Of a stretch of 64,000 nt of DNA, positions 12,475-24,393 are shown in pieces. This stretch comes from Balamuthia mandrillaris. Its lineage: Eukaryota; Discosea; Longamoebia; Balamuthiidae. Every line of letters begins with the position of its first letter. Position 1 is the stretch's first letter. The notes beneath the pieces were generated by a model. That model searched no databases. It was given only the letters and a program-made list of their open reading frames with translations, and was not told where the DNA came from. The stretch lies in contig JAVKOQ010000048.1 in assembly GCA_031835245.1 (NCBI GenBank), forward strand, positions 124,001-188,000, written 5' to 3'. A program made the position numbers and the translations under genes.

Positions 12475-15400
12475 TTACTTGCGTCTCTTGAACTTGCTCT
12501 TGGACTTGAATTGATGTTTGCCTTTCTTCTTGAAACGGGCCTTGTTGCCGGATGGTCCCTCGGAGGCGAAGCTGCCACCGTTGGCTGCTTTCTTGCTGCC
12601 GCCTCCTCCCGATGCCGAGGACTTTGTTTTTGCTGAACGGGAAAAAAAAAAGAAAGGAAGAAAGCAAACAAAAATAAAGAACAAACAGTGAGAAAAAAGA
12701 AGTGAAACAAACATTTTAAAATCATACAAACCTTTCTTAGCAACGGGCGCTTTCATCTCCGAAGCAAACACGCCACCGCCGTTCTCCTCCCTCCTAGCAG
12801 CTGCGCGATCGTCCCTCTTCCTCTTCTTCTTCTGCCGCTGATCTTCCTCCTCCAGGGTCACTTTCTTTGCCTTGTAATTCTTTTTCAAAGCTTTGGCCGA
12901 GGCACTTTGTGATTTCTGCTCTTTGGCGAGTTCGGGGTCGCGCCTCTCTAACGCCATCTCGGCCAGCTTCCTTCTCTTTTGTTTACGAGAGAGGCCGGCC
13001 AGTTTGTCGCGCTTGATGGCGGCCTTTTTTTCGGCTCTTCTCTGGTTCTTGGCGTCCTGTTTTTTGCGCAGCTTTTCGGCTTTTTTGACGTCGGCATCGT
13101 CGTCTATGCGGGTGGTTCCTCCTAATACTGCTGCATCTAACGAGGTCTCTGTTGGTTTTTAAAGTTTGTAAGTTTATCACACAAAAAAAACAACGATGAG
13201 AAAAAGAAAGGAAAGAAAATTAAAAGAAGAATAAAACTAAGCAAAGAAGTATATAACGTACTCTTTGCATTGATTTTCTCGTCCTTGTTTTGGAACCATG
13301 TTCTCTTGGGTCTGCGATGAATCTCCTCCTCGTGCTCGATGATATTCTCCAACCGTTGTGCCTCCTGCTGCGCCAACCTCAACTGCCTTTCCTGCCTCTC
13401 CTCCTCCAAGATCTCCTGCACGTCGTCCTCCAAATCCTCAATCTTTTGCTTCCACTCCTCCACAGCATCTGCCGGTACCACTCGATTCTTCAATCCTGCT
13501 TTTCCTCCTGCACTTCGTTTCTGTTGCTTCAACAACTGTTTCACCAACGGACGATCGGCTTCTCCCAAGAACGAAATAGAACGTCCGACATGTCCCCAAC
13601 GAGCCGTTCTGCCCACGCGATGAATATAGTTCTCCAAGCTGTTGGGCATGGCAAAGTTTATGATGGTCTCTATTCCCAGGATGTCCAAACCACGAGCCGC
13701 TAAGTCGGTGGCCATCAGGAAGTCAAACTGACCATCGCGAAAGCTCTCCAAGGCCTCCAGGCGCTGATTTTGGGTTAGATTTCCGTGAAGCTCTGCAGCA
13801 GACAGTCCCAACAGGCCAAAAACGATCTTCATACGATGGGCCATTTGTTTGGAGCGGAAGAAGATTAGGACACGTTTCTTGAAAGAGCGAGTACAGAGAG
13901 AGAGGAGCATCGCCTCTCTTTGAAGCTGTTGTTGGCGCTGATCCTTGCTGGAACGAATGCGAATGAATTCTTGAGTGATGCCGGCTGCAACTTGCCATTT
14001 AGGATCAACAGAGATGCGAACGGGGTTGTTGAGGGAAACGGCGGCGAGACGATCAACTTCTTCGGTCATGGTCGCCGAGAAGAGCATTGTTTGTCGTTGG
14101 CGCGGACAAAACTTGACAATTTCATTCAGTTCAGCACTGAAACCTAAATCCAACAATCTGGTTTTTTTTTTTTGTGTGTTCGTATTTGTTGTTTGTTTTT
14201 CGAAAAAGAGAGAAGCAAAAGATGGAAGAAGAAAGAGTGCAAGAAAAAATTTCAAACCTATCAGCTTCATCGAGAATCAAGATTTCGATTGTGTCCAGAG
14301 AGAAAGAAGGAGCGTTACGAAGGTGGTCGATCATACGCCCAGGAGTAGCCACCACTATATCAGGATTGCGTCGCAGGGCTGCCTCTTGCATTTTGTTGGA
14401 GAGACCTCCAACAACAAGACATGTTGTTATGGACGAGAACTTGGCCAGTTTTTCGATTACCGAATGACATTGAACTTTAAAGTAAAGTAAGTATGAAACA
14501 ATATGAAATCAAAAAACGAAGAATGAGACACACCAGCAAGCTCACGAGTGGGAGTTAGAATGAGAACTCGTGTGGCACTGATTCTTTTGTCTCGGTGCAA
14601 GAGACGTTCGAGAACAGGTAAAACAAAAGCTGCCGTCTTACCAGAGCCTATGGCGTTGATTATGTGAGCAAAGAACAAAATAAGAGAAGGAGAAAGAGGA
14701 CAGGAGGAAACATAAGGAGAAGAGAAGTAATTACCAGTAGTGGCGCTGGCGCAAATGTCTTTGCCCTGAACAGCGGTGGGAATGGCTTGAGATTGAATGG
14801 GCGTTGGGTGAACGTAGCCAAGGCTAGATATGGCCTTGAGAATGGGACGCGAGAGATGCAGGTCGGTAAACGACTCTGCGTACTTCTCTCGGGCTTCTGG
14901 CATTGTAAAGAAGGACTGTTGTTGCTTTGTTGATTGTTTGCGCCGTTTGTCAATTGGTTCTTCTTCATCATCTTCTTCGGCTTCTTCGTCCTCTTCTTCA
15001 TTTTGTTCCTCTTCTTCCTCTTCTTCCTGTTCTTCGCTTTCTTCTCCATCTTCTTCCTCTTCTCCTTCCTCGTCATTTCCATCTTCCTCATTTTCATCTT
15101 CCTCATCGTCGGAAGCAAATGAATCGTGTTTTCCATTTTGTTGTGGCTCAGCATCATCGTCGGAGTCATCTTCTTCGTCGTTTTGTTTTTTCTTGTTTTG
15201 TTTTTGCTTCTTCTGTTGTAGTCGAGCTTTTATTTTATCATCGATCGATGTTTGTTGCTGCAATGGATCAAAAACACAAAACAAAAAAGAATGAGGCACT
15301 TCCAGTGGACAACAGAGAAAAGAGAGGAGAAAAGAGAGAACCAGTGATGAGAAGCGAAGACAGAGAAGAGAACGACGAAGAGAAGAGAGAACGAGAGAAC

Positions 15401-15729
15401 GAGAGAAGCAGAGAAAAAAGAGAAGATCGGAACCTCGTAGTTTTGTTCAGCAGTGGTACTGCGAGCGAAAGTAAAGTCCCAGGGGTGTGCCTCATCTTCT
15501 TCATCGGAGGACAAGGCAAAGGAGATTGCATTTAACACTTTTCGTCTCTATTTAAATTCCGGAATAAACAAATCAACCACCGAAACGATGGATTGAGACC
15601 ACCGAAAACGTTGACACTACAAACCTTGCCCTGAGCGGTGAGCGATACCTCCTCGTCCTCCTCGTCCTCGTCCTCTTCGAGCACCTCCACCTCATCCTCA
15701 TCTTCGATGGTTCCAATGAGTCGCGACAT
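12475..15729 (-). CDS. DEAD-box RNA helicase DRS1/DDX27, 60S ribosome assembly
   Basis: Eight exons close in phase (15621-15729, 15434-15537, 14735-15257, 14534-14647, 14258-14474, 13262-14157, 12732-13148, 12475-12632), about 845 residues. An acidic N-terminus precedes the Q-motif ([14 protein letters not shown]), Walker [27 protein letters not shown] in [11 protein letters not shown] in FSATMT, and the C-terminal HRVGRTAR. Beyond the helicase core it keeps DRS1-specific blocks: RTWFQNKDE and a very basic tail ending in [11 protein letters not shown], as in human DDX27. The family acts in the nucleolus on pre-60S particles. The exon 1/exon 2 junction is the weakest because two donor sites are possible. 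Convergent with the homeobox gene (180 bases between stops), divergent from the ARD gene. Confidence 0.93.
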
Positions 15730-16221
15730 TTTTGTTTTTTTTTTTTTCTTTCCCTAGCCTTGATCCGACAAACGCTCTCACAAAAAATCCGTACAATCAA
15801 GTTCTAGAAAAAAAAAACAAGAGGGCCGGGCCTCGCTCGCGTTTTGTTTCTTTCTTTTCTTCTTTTCTTCCTTTCTTCTTCTTTTCCTTCAACTTGAAAC
15901 TCCTCAAGCATTTCATCACGTCGTCCCGGAATATAACGATTTGTTCGTGACGACAGTAACCATTATATGTCGACGATCCGACCTTCCGCGTCGTCCCGGA
16001 AAACTTCGTGTCGTCGTGGACGCTTGTTTCATGTCTGCAGAAATAAAAGAAAGGAGAAAAAGAAGACGAAAGGGGGGGTGCGTGGGTCGTATGGCCACTC
16101 TTATGCTTGCTTTTTTTTTTCCTCTCTCTCTCTTTCTCCTTTTCATTTTCGAAGCTTTGCTGACCATGTTTTTTTTTTGATGATTTATTCTTTTAGCTTC
16201 TAAAAAAATAAACCAAAAGAA
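15730..16221. promoter_or_regulatory. Divergent promoter region, DRS1-like / ARD genes
   Basis: 492 bases between two divergent start codons. It contains a GTCGAC palindrome at 15969-15974, repeated CGTCGT/CGTCC words around it, and long T runs on both sides. No TATA box is convincing. The promoter content is inferred from the divergent gene order. Confidence 0.45.
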
Positions 16222-16999
16222 ATGGTTCGTTTGGCGTACATTGATAACCCGGAGAAGCCCATCGACCTGGAAACGTTGAGGGCGGAGGGCGTGCTCTACA
16301 TCCCCATCGACATGGATAACTGGAAGGAGGAGCTGGCCAAGATCTGCCAGGAGCGTGGCTACAAGAACAGGGACGAGGTCTTCATCTCCACCGGCGAGGA
16401 GGTCACCAAGGAGGACTGCGAGTTCACCACCGACAAGCAGATCTGCCTCACTTCCGCCAATGAAGAGCTGTTGAAGAAGAAGCTGGTCGAGTTTTATCAA
16501 GAGTTTGTTTTTCCTTCTCGGCTTGTTCACCTCTTTCCTCTTTTCGTTAACAAAAAAACAAAAAAGGCATCTTCACGTCGATGAGGAAATCCGTTTCATC
16601 TTGAAGGGACAGGGCCAGTTTGACATTCGGGACAAGGAAGACAAGTGGATCGCTATCACTGTAGAACGTGGCGACCTCATCATCGTAGTATGTCACTGCC
16701 TCTTATTTGTTTTGCTCTAGTTCTCTATTCTCTATTCTTCTCTCGTTCTCCTCTCTTCTCTCTCTTCTCTTCTTCTCTTCTTCTTCCTCTTCTCTTCTTT
16801 TCTCTATTGTCCCTCTTCTCTCTCTTCTCTGCTTCTCTTCTCTCTCTTCTCTGGCTTCTCTATTAATATCATGTGCACCATATAGCCAGCAAACATGTAC
16901 CACCGCTTCGGTCTGGGAGAGGAGTCCACCTACATCCACGCCATGCGCCTCTTCACCGATGCTCCCAAATGGGAAGCCATTCCTCGCGTTGCCAACTGA
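16222..16999 (+). CDS. ADI1: Acireductone dioxygenase (ARD), methionine salvage
   Basis: Three exons in phase (16222-16502, 16567-16687, 16886-16999) give 171 residues, near the usual 180. It is a cupin. The metal ligands are visible: the exon 1/2 junction makes [10 protein letters not shown], giving His-x-His and Glu, and the fourth ligand is the His of MYHRF in exon 3. The enzyme oxidises acireductone to the 2-keto acid precursor of methionine and formate (iron form) in the cytosol or nucleus. Sequence identity to animal ADI1 is evident over the whole length ([21 protein letters not shown]). Intron 2 is a CT/CTT-rich tract on the sense strand. Confidence 0.96.
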
Positions 17000-17366
17000 A
17001 CTAACCCCCTTCTTCGTCTTTATAAACCCCATGGAGAGAAACAAAAAACATTCCTCCTTTTTTTTTTTCTTCCTTCTCTTCTTTTTTCTCTCAGTGCTAT
17101 AGCTATCAAGCAAGAGAGACGAATGAGGATGAAATAAAGCACAACGGACAGGGCGAAACTGGACAGTGTGCCCACTTTTACTGTCCGTCTTTATCTCTCT
17201 GCCAGGCCTGCGAAAAAATTTTGAAAAATCAATTATTATCAATTTAAATATCGATAGAGTCGAAATTTTATTGTGACGTGGCGATTGCTTAAAATAGGAA
17301 TTCATGACGCAAGTTCTGAAAATTGAACTGAGAAAGAAGAAAGAAAAGAGAGAGAAGAGAAGAAAG
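17000..17366. other. Intergenic, 367 bases, with AT-rich island
   Basis: Holds the ARD 3' UTR and the NLE1 promoter. About 17215-17275 is AT-rich and contains AGAGTCGAAAT and ATCGAT; the 11-base word recurs near 22172 in the gap beside the Kelch-BTB start. An in-frame ATG at 17304 could extend NLE1 by 21 residues. Confidence 0.45.
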
Positions 17367-18990
17367 ATGGAGGAACCAGAGTTTGAGTTCGAGAAAGAGG
17401 TCAAGGAGGACAAGAAAGCCAGCGCTGCAGGCACGGAGAATGAGAGCGTCATCGCTCAGTTTTTCACAACCGAGGGCACCGCCACGGGACCTCAATTCGA
17501 CATACCGTTCGACACCTCCACCGAACAGTTGGAAATGCTGCTCAACGATCTCCTTCAAAACGTACGTTCACTTCTTTCAGTTTCTTCCTCCCTTTTTCCC
17601 CTTCCTTTGTTCTCATTCTTTGTTTCCTTTTACACCTTTTACTGTGCAGGAGGAACGGATGCCTTACTCCTTCTATGTCTCCGAAGAAGAAATCCTTGGC
17701 ACCCTCCGCCAAACCCTTCTGCAGCAAAAAGAAGGGGACTCTTCCTCCTCCGCTTCTCCTCTCGCCAGCACAGAACAGGTCCTTCGCATCGTCTACCAGC
17801 CACAGGCCGTCTTTCGCGTGCGCGCCGTCACTCGCTGCACAGGCTCCATGGCCGGCCACACGGAGGCCGTCCTGGTGGCCGCCTTCAGCCCGGACGGCAG
17901 CCAGCTGGCCACCGGCTCGGGAGATGCCACCATCCGTCTTTGGGATGTCCTGACGCAAACGCCTATGAGAACGTGCCATGGGCACACAGGGTGGGTGTTG
18001 TGCTTGGCTTGGTCGCCGGATGGGCGCATGCTGGCCTCCGGAGGTATGGACAAGGAGATCCGCCTGTGGAATCCCGCCACAGGCAAAAGGGCCGGGGGGC
18101 GTAAGCCCCTCCGTAGACACACGCAGTGGATCAACAGCTTGTGTTGGGAGCCGCTGCACGCCACCAGCGGTTCGAGCGAACGGCTGGCCAGCGGGAGCAA
18201 GGACGGCACGGTACGCATATGGGATGCCAAGAGAGGGGTCCTCCTCTACTCCATCAGCTCGCACAGCATGGCCGTCACCTGCGTGAAATGGGGAGGGCAG
18301 GGCCTGCTCTACTCGGCCAGCCAGGACCGGTTGATCAACGTGTTCACGCCAGAGGGCAAGATCGTGAGGCAGCTCAAAGGACATGGCCACTGGGTGAACA
18401 CTCTGGCCCTCAACACAGACTATGTGCTGCGCACCGGTGCCTTCGATCACACTGGGCAGCAGCCAGGCTCTCCTGAGGAGGCGGTGCAAAAGGCAAAAGA
18501 GCGGTATGAGGCTGTTGTGGGAAAGAAGGAGGGAGGAGGATTGGGAGAGGAGATCCTGGCTTCCGGATCGGATGACCATACGTTGTTCTTGTGGCAGCCG
18601 GGAAGGAGCAAGGAGCCGTTGATCCGGCTGACTGGACATCAGCAGCAGGTTAACTTGGCGGCATTTTCTCCGGACGGAAGGGTTCTGGCTAGTGCTGCCT
18701 TTGATAAGTCTGTCAAGTTATGGGATGGAAAAACCGGAAAGTAAGTTGCTTCATTCTTATTCTTTATTCATGTCTCTCGCGTTTTTCCTTGTTTGTTATG
18801 TCTTGCTGATGGTCTCAACTTGAATGTAGGTTCATAGCTTCACTGAGAGGGCATGTAGGATCGGTCTATCAAGTGTGTTGGTCAGCAGATAGTCGGTTAT
18901 TGGCGAGCGGCAGCAAGGACAGTACCGTTAAAGTTTGGTCTGTACGGACAAAGAAAATGATGACAGAGCTTCCCGGCCATGCTGATGAGG

Positions 18991-19037
<47 letters not shown>

Positions 19038-19199
19038 TAAAACCTACAAAAGGTTTACACAGTGGATTGGAGTCCAGATGGTCAACGAGTTGTTTCTGGT
19101 TCCAAAGATTGCTTGGTTAAAATGTACCCTTCTCTCCCTCTCTCATTTGCTTTTGCTTTTTCTGACTTATCTCTCTTCTATTCCAGTTGGCAACATTGA
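17367..19199 (+). CDS. NLE1: Notchless homologue, WD40 ribosome-assembly factor
   Basis: Five exons in phase (17367-17561, 17650-18740, 18830-18989, 19053-19123, 19187-19199) give about 509 residues; human NLE1 is 485. Residues 20-90 form the NLE domain (FDIPFDTSTEQLEMLLNDLLQNEERMPYSFYV). Eight WD40 repeats follow, many with clear GH...WD or SGSKD motifs (LATGSGDATIRLWD, LASGGMDKEIRLWN). The protein ends with IWQH, like the IWRR/WRH ends of the family, which supports the tiny last exon. NLE1/Rsa4 binds the MIDAS domain of Midasin to drive pre-60S maturation; this is family knowledge. Start 17367 is chosen because residues from the upstream ATG 17304 are lysine-rich and unlike the family. Intron 3 has a CT repeat right after the donor. 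Confidence 0.95.
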
Positions 19200-19279
19200 A
19201 GAAAACAAAGATATTTTCTGTGTCACAATTTTTGTTAGTTGGTCTCTTTTCTTTATCTCTTTTCCTTTGTTCTCTAATG

Positions 19280-22047
19280 TTAGGAAGAAGATGGGCCAAA
19301 GCTTTTAGCGCCAAGCAAGCCGCTGATCTTCTTGCTCCTCCGCTCCAACGATGCTTTTCGTATGGTTTGCAACAAGTCAGGCGGCAACTGATTCTTCAGC
19401 TCGCTCTTGATGGAGTCATAGTGAGCGAGTATCCACTCCAAACAACAGCTTTGGAGATTCGTCACTTGATACTTGTGAGCTTGTTTGTAGAGGTAAGCCA
19501 CGTTCTCTCTTGTGACTTGTCCCCCTTTGATGAGGTTCTCTCCACAAAGCGCCTTCAGATATTCCAGCTGAAAGCGGTGAGCCGTCTTCAACAGCGCTAG
19601 CGTTTGCCGAAACCCCGTTTTTGTGGGCTTATTGTTCTTGGTGTTAGTGTTGGTGATATTGAAGGAAGAATCGACTTCGGGAGAGCCGGTGTAAAGATAG
19701 AGTAGAAGTTGATAGAAAGTGGAGTAAGAGATATCGGTAATGGTTACTTTTGTGAGTTGTTGGTGCTTCTTGTTGTGGTCCTTGTTTTGTTCTTCTTCCT
19801 CCTCCTCTTCATCATCTTCTTCAGTATCGTCGTCTTCATCGGAACAACATGATTTGTAGAGTTGAGGGCAACGGGCGTAGATGATGTTTTTGTGAGCGTG
19901 CAGCCGTTTGTTCTTGTCCTTGGGAAAGAGAAAGAGGATGTCGCTGTACTCTGGACTGTTCACCATCCTTCCAAAGTCGGAAGTAAACGTACATACTCTC
20001 TCTTCTGGCTCGTTCTCTATTTTGACCATGTAAAGTGAGAATGAAGAAGGAAGCAAGGGAGCAAAAGAAGAGAATTACCAAAAGAAAAACAATATAGGTC
20101 GTTGTAACATTCGTTCTCCGTGTTCTTCCCTCCAAAGAGAAAGACCTCTTCCTTGTACTTTGTCAAGCTGTGAAAGCAACGCTCTGGACATCCCGACACC
20201 TCCAACAATTCCCACTGTCTTGTTGCTATAGAGGAGATATTGGAAAGAAGAATCGTTATTTTAAAAAGCAAAAAGAAGGAGAAATAAAACTACCGAAATG
20301 AAAGGCGTGAACGTCGCAACAGGTATTTGGATCGCAGCCACCAAAAATATACATGACATCCTTGTGGACTACCTCTCTGTGGCCCCAACGCTCGGATGGC
20401 ACTTCTCCTGTTGTTTTCACTAGCGACCACGTTTTGCTCGCTGTGCAATGGAAATAGGGGAAAAGGAGAGAAGGCAAGAGAAAAAGGAAGATAAGAGGAG
20501 ACGGAGGAGGTCAGAGAGAAGTACAGATGGACAGATGAAAAGGAAAAGAAGAGGCACCAAAGCGATATTCAAACAAATCGCGCACGTCAGGATAACCACC
20601 GAACACATAAAGAGATCCCTGAAACACGGAGCCAGTGCTGTGGAACCGATATGGTGGAGATCCCAACGTTTCTATCTCTTCCCACTCTTCCTTCTCTGTT
20701 TTATTACCGTCAATTGCAAAGATAAAAGAAGAAGAAGAAGAAGAAGAAGAAGAAGAACAAGAACAAGAACAAGAACAAGAACAAGAACAAGAACAAGAAC
20801 AAGAACAAGAACAAGAACAAGAAGAACAACAACAACAACGAAGAAGAAGAAGAAGAACAAGAAGAAGAAGAAGAACAAGAACAAGAAGAAGAAGAAGAAC
20901 AAGAAGAAGAAGAAGAACAAGAAGAACAAGAAGAAGAAGAAGAAGAAGAAGAAGAAGAAGAAGAACAAGAACAAGAACAAGAAGAAGAAGAACAAGAAGA
21001 ACAAGAAGAAGAGAAGAAGAAGGAGAAGGGGGGGGGGGGGGGGGGGAGAAGAGAAGAAAAGAAGAAGAAGAAGAAGAAGAAGAAGAACAAGAAGAAGAAG
21101 AAGAAGAAAAGAAGAAGAAGAAGAAGAAGAAGAAGAAGAAGAAGAAGAAGAAGAAGAAGAAGAAGAAGAAGAACAAGAACAAGAACAAGAACAAGAACAA
21201 GAACAAGAAGAACAACAACAACGAAGAAGAAGAAGAAGAACAAGAAGAGAACCAAAATGGAAAGCATAGAGGTCGTTGCACTTCCAGCCTAGGTCGTCGT
21301 AGCCACCAAATATATACATGCATTGGCCGTGCACAGCTGCCACATGACCATATCGTTTTGTGGGTCGTTTATTCTTTCCTTTGCCTTCCACACAACGCCA
21401 TTGCTGTGTTGCTGTTCATCAAACCAAACAAAAAAAAAAGAAACGGAGATATAAGAAGAAAGAAGAAAGAAAGGGAAAGGACAGAAGTTGATAGACGACA
21501 AAACATAGAAAGAAAGCACTCAGAGAAGAACAAGAAGCAAAAAAGAAAGAAAGACAAACCGAGGTTGAAGCAATAGAGGTCGTTCATGTAGCCATTGCTC
21601 TTCCCTCCAAACACATAGAGCGCATTGCGATAGAGCACCATCGAATGAAAGTGCCTTCCACGAGGCCCATTCTCCACTGTCAACTTTGTCCAATCCCTTT
21701 TTCCTTTCATTTTTTTTTTGTTTATTTTTGATTAACGAGCAAAAAAAAAAAGAACGAAAGAACGAACCTAAATCTAACTGATAAAAGTCCTCCAAGAACG
21801 CGCCGCCTTTGTCGCAGCCGCCAAAGAGGTAGAGGTGGCCCTTGTAGCAGATCGCCGTTTGGCCGTAACGCTCGCTGGGGAGCTCTCCCGTGGTGCCCAG
21901 CAGCTCGAAGCGGTACCGGTCCTGCACCTGGCTATCCTGTGAGGACGTTGACAACCTCTGAGTGGATGCGGTTGTTGTCGTCAGGGCTGGCGACGAGGCT
22001 GAGGCCGGGTCCTCGTTGCGGCTCCTTTGCTTCCTTTTCTCTTCCAT
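19280..22047 (-). CDS. Kelch-repeat BTB protein (LZTR1-like architecture)
   Basis: Seven exons (21768-22047, 21560-21703, 21253-21411, 20558-20695, 20294-20440, 20079-20225, 19280-20016), all joined at phase 1, give about 583 residues. Exons 1-6 each encode one Kelch blade with the pattern G...S...R.GH, YVFGG or YLFGG, then a DLY-F-G end at the exon border. Exon 7 carries a BTB domain (YSDILFLF... HKNIIYARCPQLY ... LYTGSPEV) with an acidic insert, then a BACK-like helical region. Such proteins usually recruit substrates to cullin-3 ligases. Animal LZTR1 has two BTB domains; only one is seen here. A 530-base purine repeat occupies the intron at 20721-21250. Two earlier in-frame starts cannot be excluded, but they would add low-complexity lysines. 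Confidence 0.88.
20715..21252. repeat. GAA/GAACAA microsatellite with G run
   Basis: About 535 bases of GAA, GAACAA and GAACAACAA units in a Kelch-BTB intron (sense strand TTC/TTG), interrupted near 21028-21047 by a run of roughly 20 consecutive G. A near copy of the block GAACAACAACAACGAAGAAG occurs at both ends (about 20820 and 21205), suggesting internal duplication. Confidence 0.9.
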
Positions 22048-22238
22048 CTTTTCTTCCTTTTTTTTTTTGAACAATAATTTTAAATTATTTTCATTTTGAG
22101 TCATATTTTGTTAGTTATTCCAAACTTGATAATAATTCTGTAATATTTACAATTTTTCATAACAAACTCAAAGAGTCGAAATAGAATTGAATAAGTTTCA
22201 ATATTTTTCAACTGTTCGACATAATTCTGCGATAATTA

Positions 22239-24124
22239 TCAATACAAAGGATGGCAGATAGAAAGGAGAGCAGCGGCAGAGGAAGCTTTCTCACCGGAGG
22301 AGGACGCTTGCGAAGCTCCATCATCTCCATCTCCATCTCCATCTCCATCATCACCTTCTCCCTCTTCGCTCTCCGACGAGAACTCTCCGCTCTCATCATC
22401 CGATGATGGGTCATCACCATCAGCGTGGTTGGTGGAGCTTTCATCCTCCCCACTGCCATCGATAACATATCTTTCGAGCAGCAAAAGAGCAAAGGCAGTG
22501 AAGTGAGGAGTCGTTGCGCGGTAAACTTGCGGGGAAGTGTTCACGCCGCTTGTCAGCTGAGTTTCCCCAAAGCATGCCCATGCGTTGGTGGCCTCATCGT
22601 AATACCCCACACAGACTGTCTCCTCCTGAGCACAATTAAGAAAAGTAAAATGAATATCGAGAAAGAGGAAGAGGAAAGAGAAATGAAAGAAAAGGAAGGA
22701 TATGACGTACAGCTTGAACATCTCGCGAAGCTTGAAAGTAGATCTCAACTGGTTGATAGAACTCACTCTCCTCCAGTTCCCCTCCATCCTGTTCGCCGGT
22801 CGCATCCACCGAAATAGGAACGGAAATGATGCTCACCAAGAAATACTCGTCTTGAAAGTAAGTAGGGTTCCAATAAGGCTGATCACCATCTCCTTCCCCA
22901 TCTTCTTCAGCCGCCGCAAAACTCATCGGCCGTACTCGGATGATGGTGTTCTTCTCGAACGTTCCTGCTGGTAACTTGAGCGCTCCCGCAAACTCACCCT
23001 TGTCGTAGGTCAACAAAGGGACGTTGAGCTCTTCCGCTTGATCCCTGTTGAAGACCATGGAAATGGGCGCTACGATGGGAGGAGCCAAATATTCGCATTG
23101 CGATGCCTCTGCTGCGCATGTTCCATCTGAACAATAGAACAGGTCTGAGGAAGGAGAGCAGGAAGGGTCGTTGAGGAGGCAGTGTAGGCCGTAACATTCA
23201 TTTGGATCCAAAGAAGAGGTCGGTCGGGGACAGTAGTTGCTTAGAGTGCACATGTTGGTCCCAGGACATTCCTCCGTGCTGGCGCTGTTGTTACGATGTT
23301 AGTGGATAACAACTCAAAGAGAAAGAGAAGCAGAGAAACATAGAATGAGAGAACAAGAACGATAAATGAGAAACAGTAACAGAGAAGCGGAGAACGAGTG
23401 GAAACAGAAGAAAGGTGATACAGACCTTATCAACCTACAATCGAGTTCGTAAAATACTTCCACACATCCGCCAACATAGAGCCCGTCACTTTCACAGTAT
23501 TCCATTCTTCTTTCTTCAACCAACAAATGAATATCTTGAGAAAAAAAAAGGAGAAAGAAAACTACAATGAGAAGAGCAAGAAGGAATACCTCTTTGGCAG
23601 CCAGTCCCACCCCAACCAGGAAGGCAAACACACCAAGGAGACGAAACACTGTAAAGAAAGCCGTGAGTAGGCTCACAGGGATCGCTCATAAGATACCAGT
23701 CCCACGCTGCAAAAATAATATTAACAAATTAAGCCAATACTACACAGTAGTAGTAGAATAAGAAGGAGGAAGGAAACGGGAAGAAGAAGAAGATCAAGAA
23801 GAAGATGATGAACAAGCAGAACATGAAGAAGAAGAAGAAGAAGAAGAAGAAGAAGAAGAAGAAGAAGAACAACAACAACATGAGCAAGAATACCAGTCAT
23901 TCGGTTGTCATCGGTATCAAAGTTACTGCAGCTGAAGCCCGTGAACCGATTGCATTGTTCGATGTAAGACGGAATATCTTCCAAAGTTTCGATAGCCGGA
24001 CGGCATCCAGTTTGCTCTCCGAACACACTGCTTGTTGCCAGTCGATGCTTCTCCCCGAAACTAACAACGAAAGAAAAGCTCCACAAACAACTATAAATAC
24101 AACAAATAAGTTTTTCAACCGCAT
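22239..24124 (-). CDS. Secreted or surface protein with EGF-like module
   Basis: Several exons, limits partly uncertain. The ATG at 24124 opens a signal peptide (NLFVVFIVVCGAFLSLLVSG), but the following cysteine-rich segment (CRPAIETLEDIPSYIEQC) is in another frame, so either a short intron or a different first exon must join them. The exon at about 23597-23705 encodes an EGF-like unit (WCVCLPGWGGTGCQR). More cysteine-rich sequence follows (CPGTNMCTLSNYC, CYGLHCLLNDPSC), then a long beta-rich region and a segment TPHFTAFALLLL that resembles the end of a GAIN/GPS region, then an acidic Ser/Asp tail and a short hydrophobic C-terminus that could be a GPI signal. No membrane span is clear. I do not recognise the family. 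Introns contain a GAA repeat (about 23826-23870). Confidence 0.6.
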
Positions 24125-24393
24125 TCCTCTCTTTCTCCCTGTTACGATGTTTTGTGTTGGAAGGAGTTTCTTCTTCCTCTCTGCGGAGTTGCTTTCAAAA
24201 AAAACTGTGCGATAGCGTAGAAAGCACGTGTTAATGAAACATTTTTATATTTTCGAAATTGGTCGCACCTTTTTACTGGTCGCCGACTCGCCTAGCAACG
24301 CCTGACTACAGGAGGCAAAAGAAAAGGAGAAGAAGAAATATCATTCGTTCATACACTATATACAAAGACAACAAAGGAACCTCAATCCTTCGA

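Noticed and set aside
17304-17366. ATG at 17304 as NLE1 start
   Set aside because: Adds 21 Lys/Arg-rich residues unlike the family; kept only as an alternative.
17542-18639. 365-residue minus-strand open frame opposite NLE1
   Set aside because: Antisense shadow of the WD40 exon.
20448-21576. Open frames of 270-313 residues on the plus strand across the Kelch-BTB introns
   Set aside because: Repeat-driven shadow frames; the true exons are on the minus strand and show Kelch motifs.
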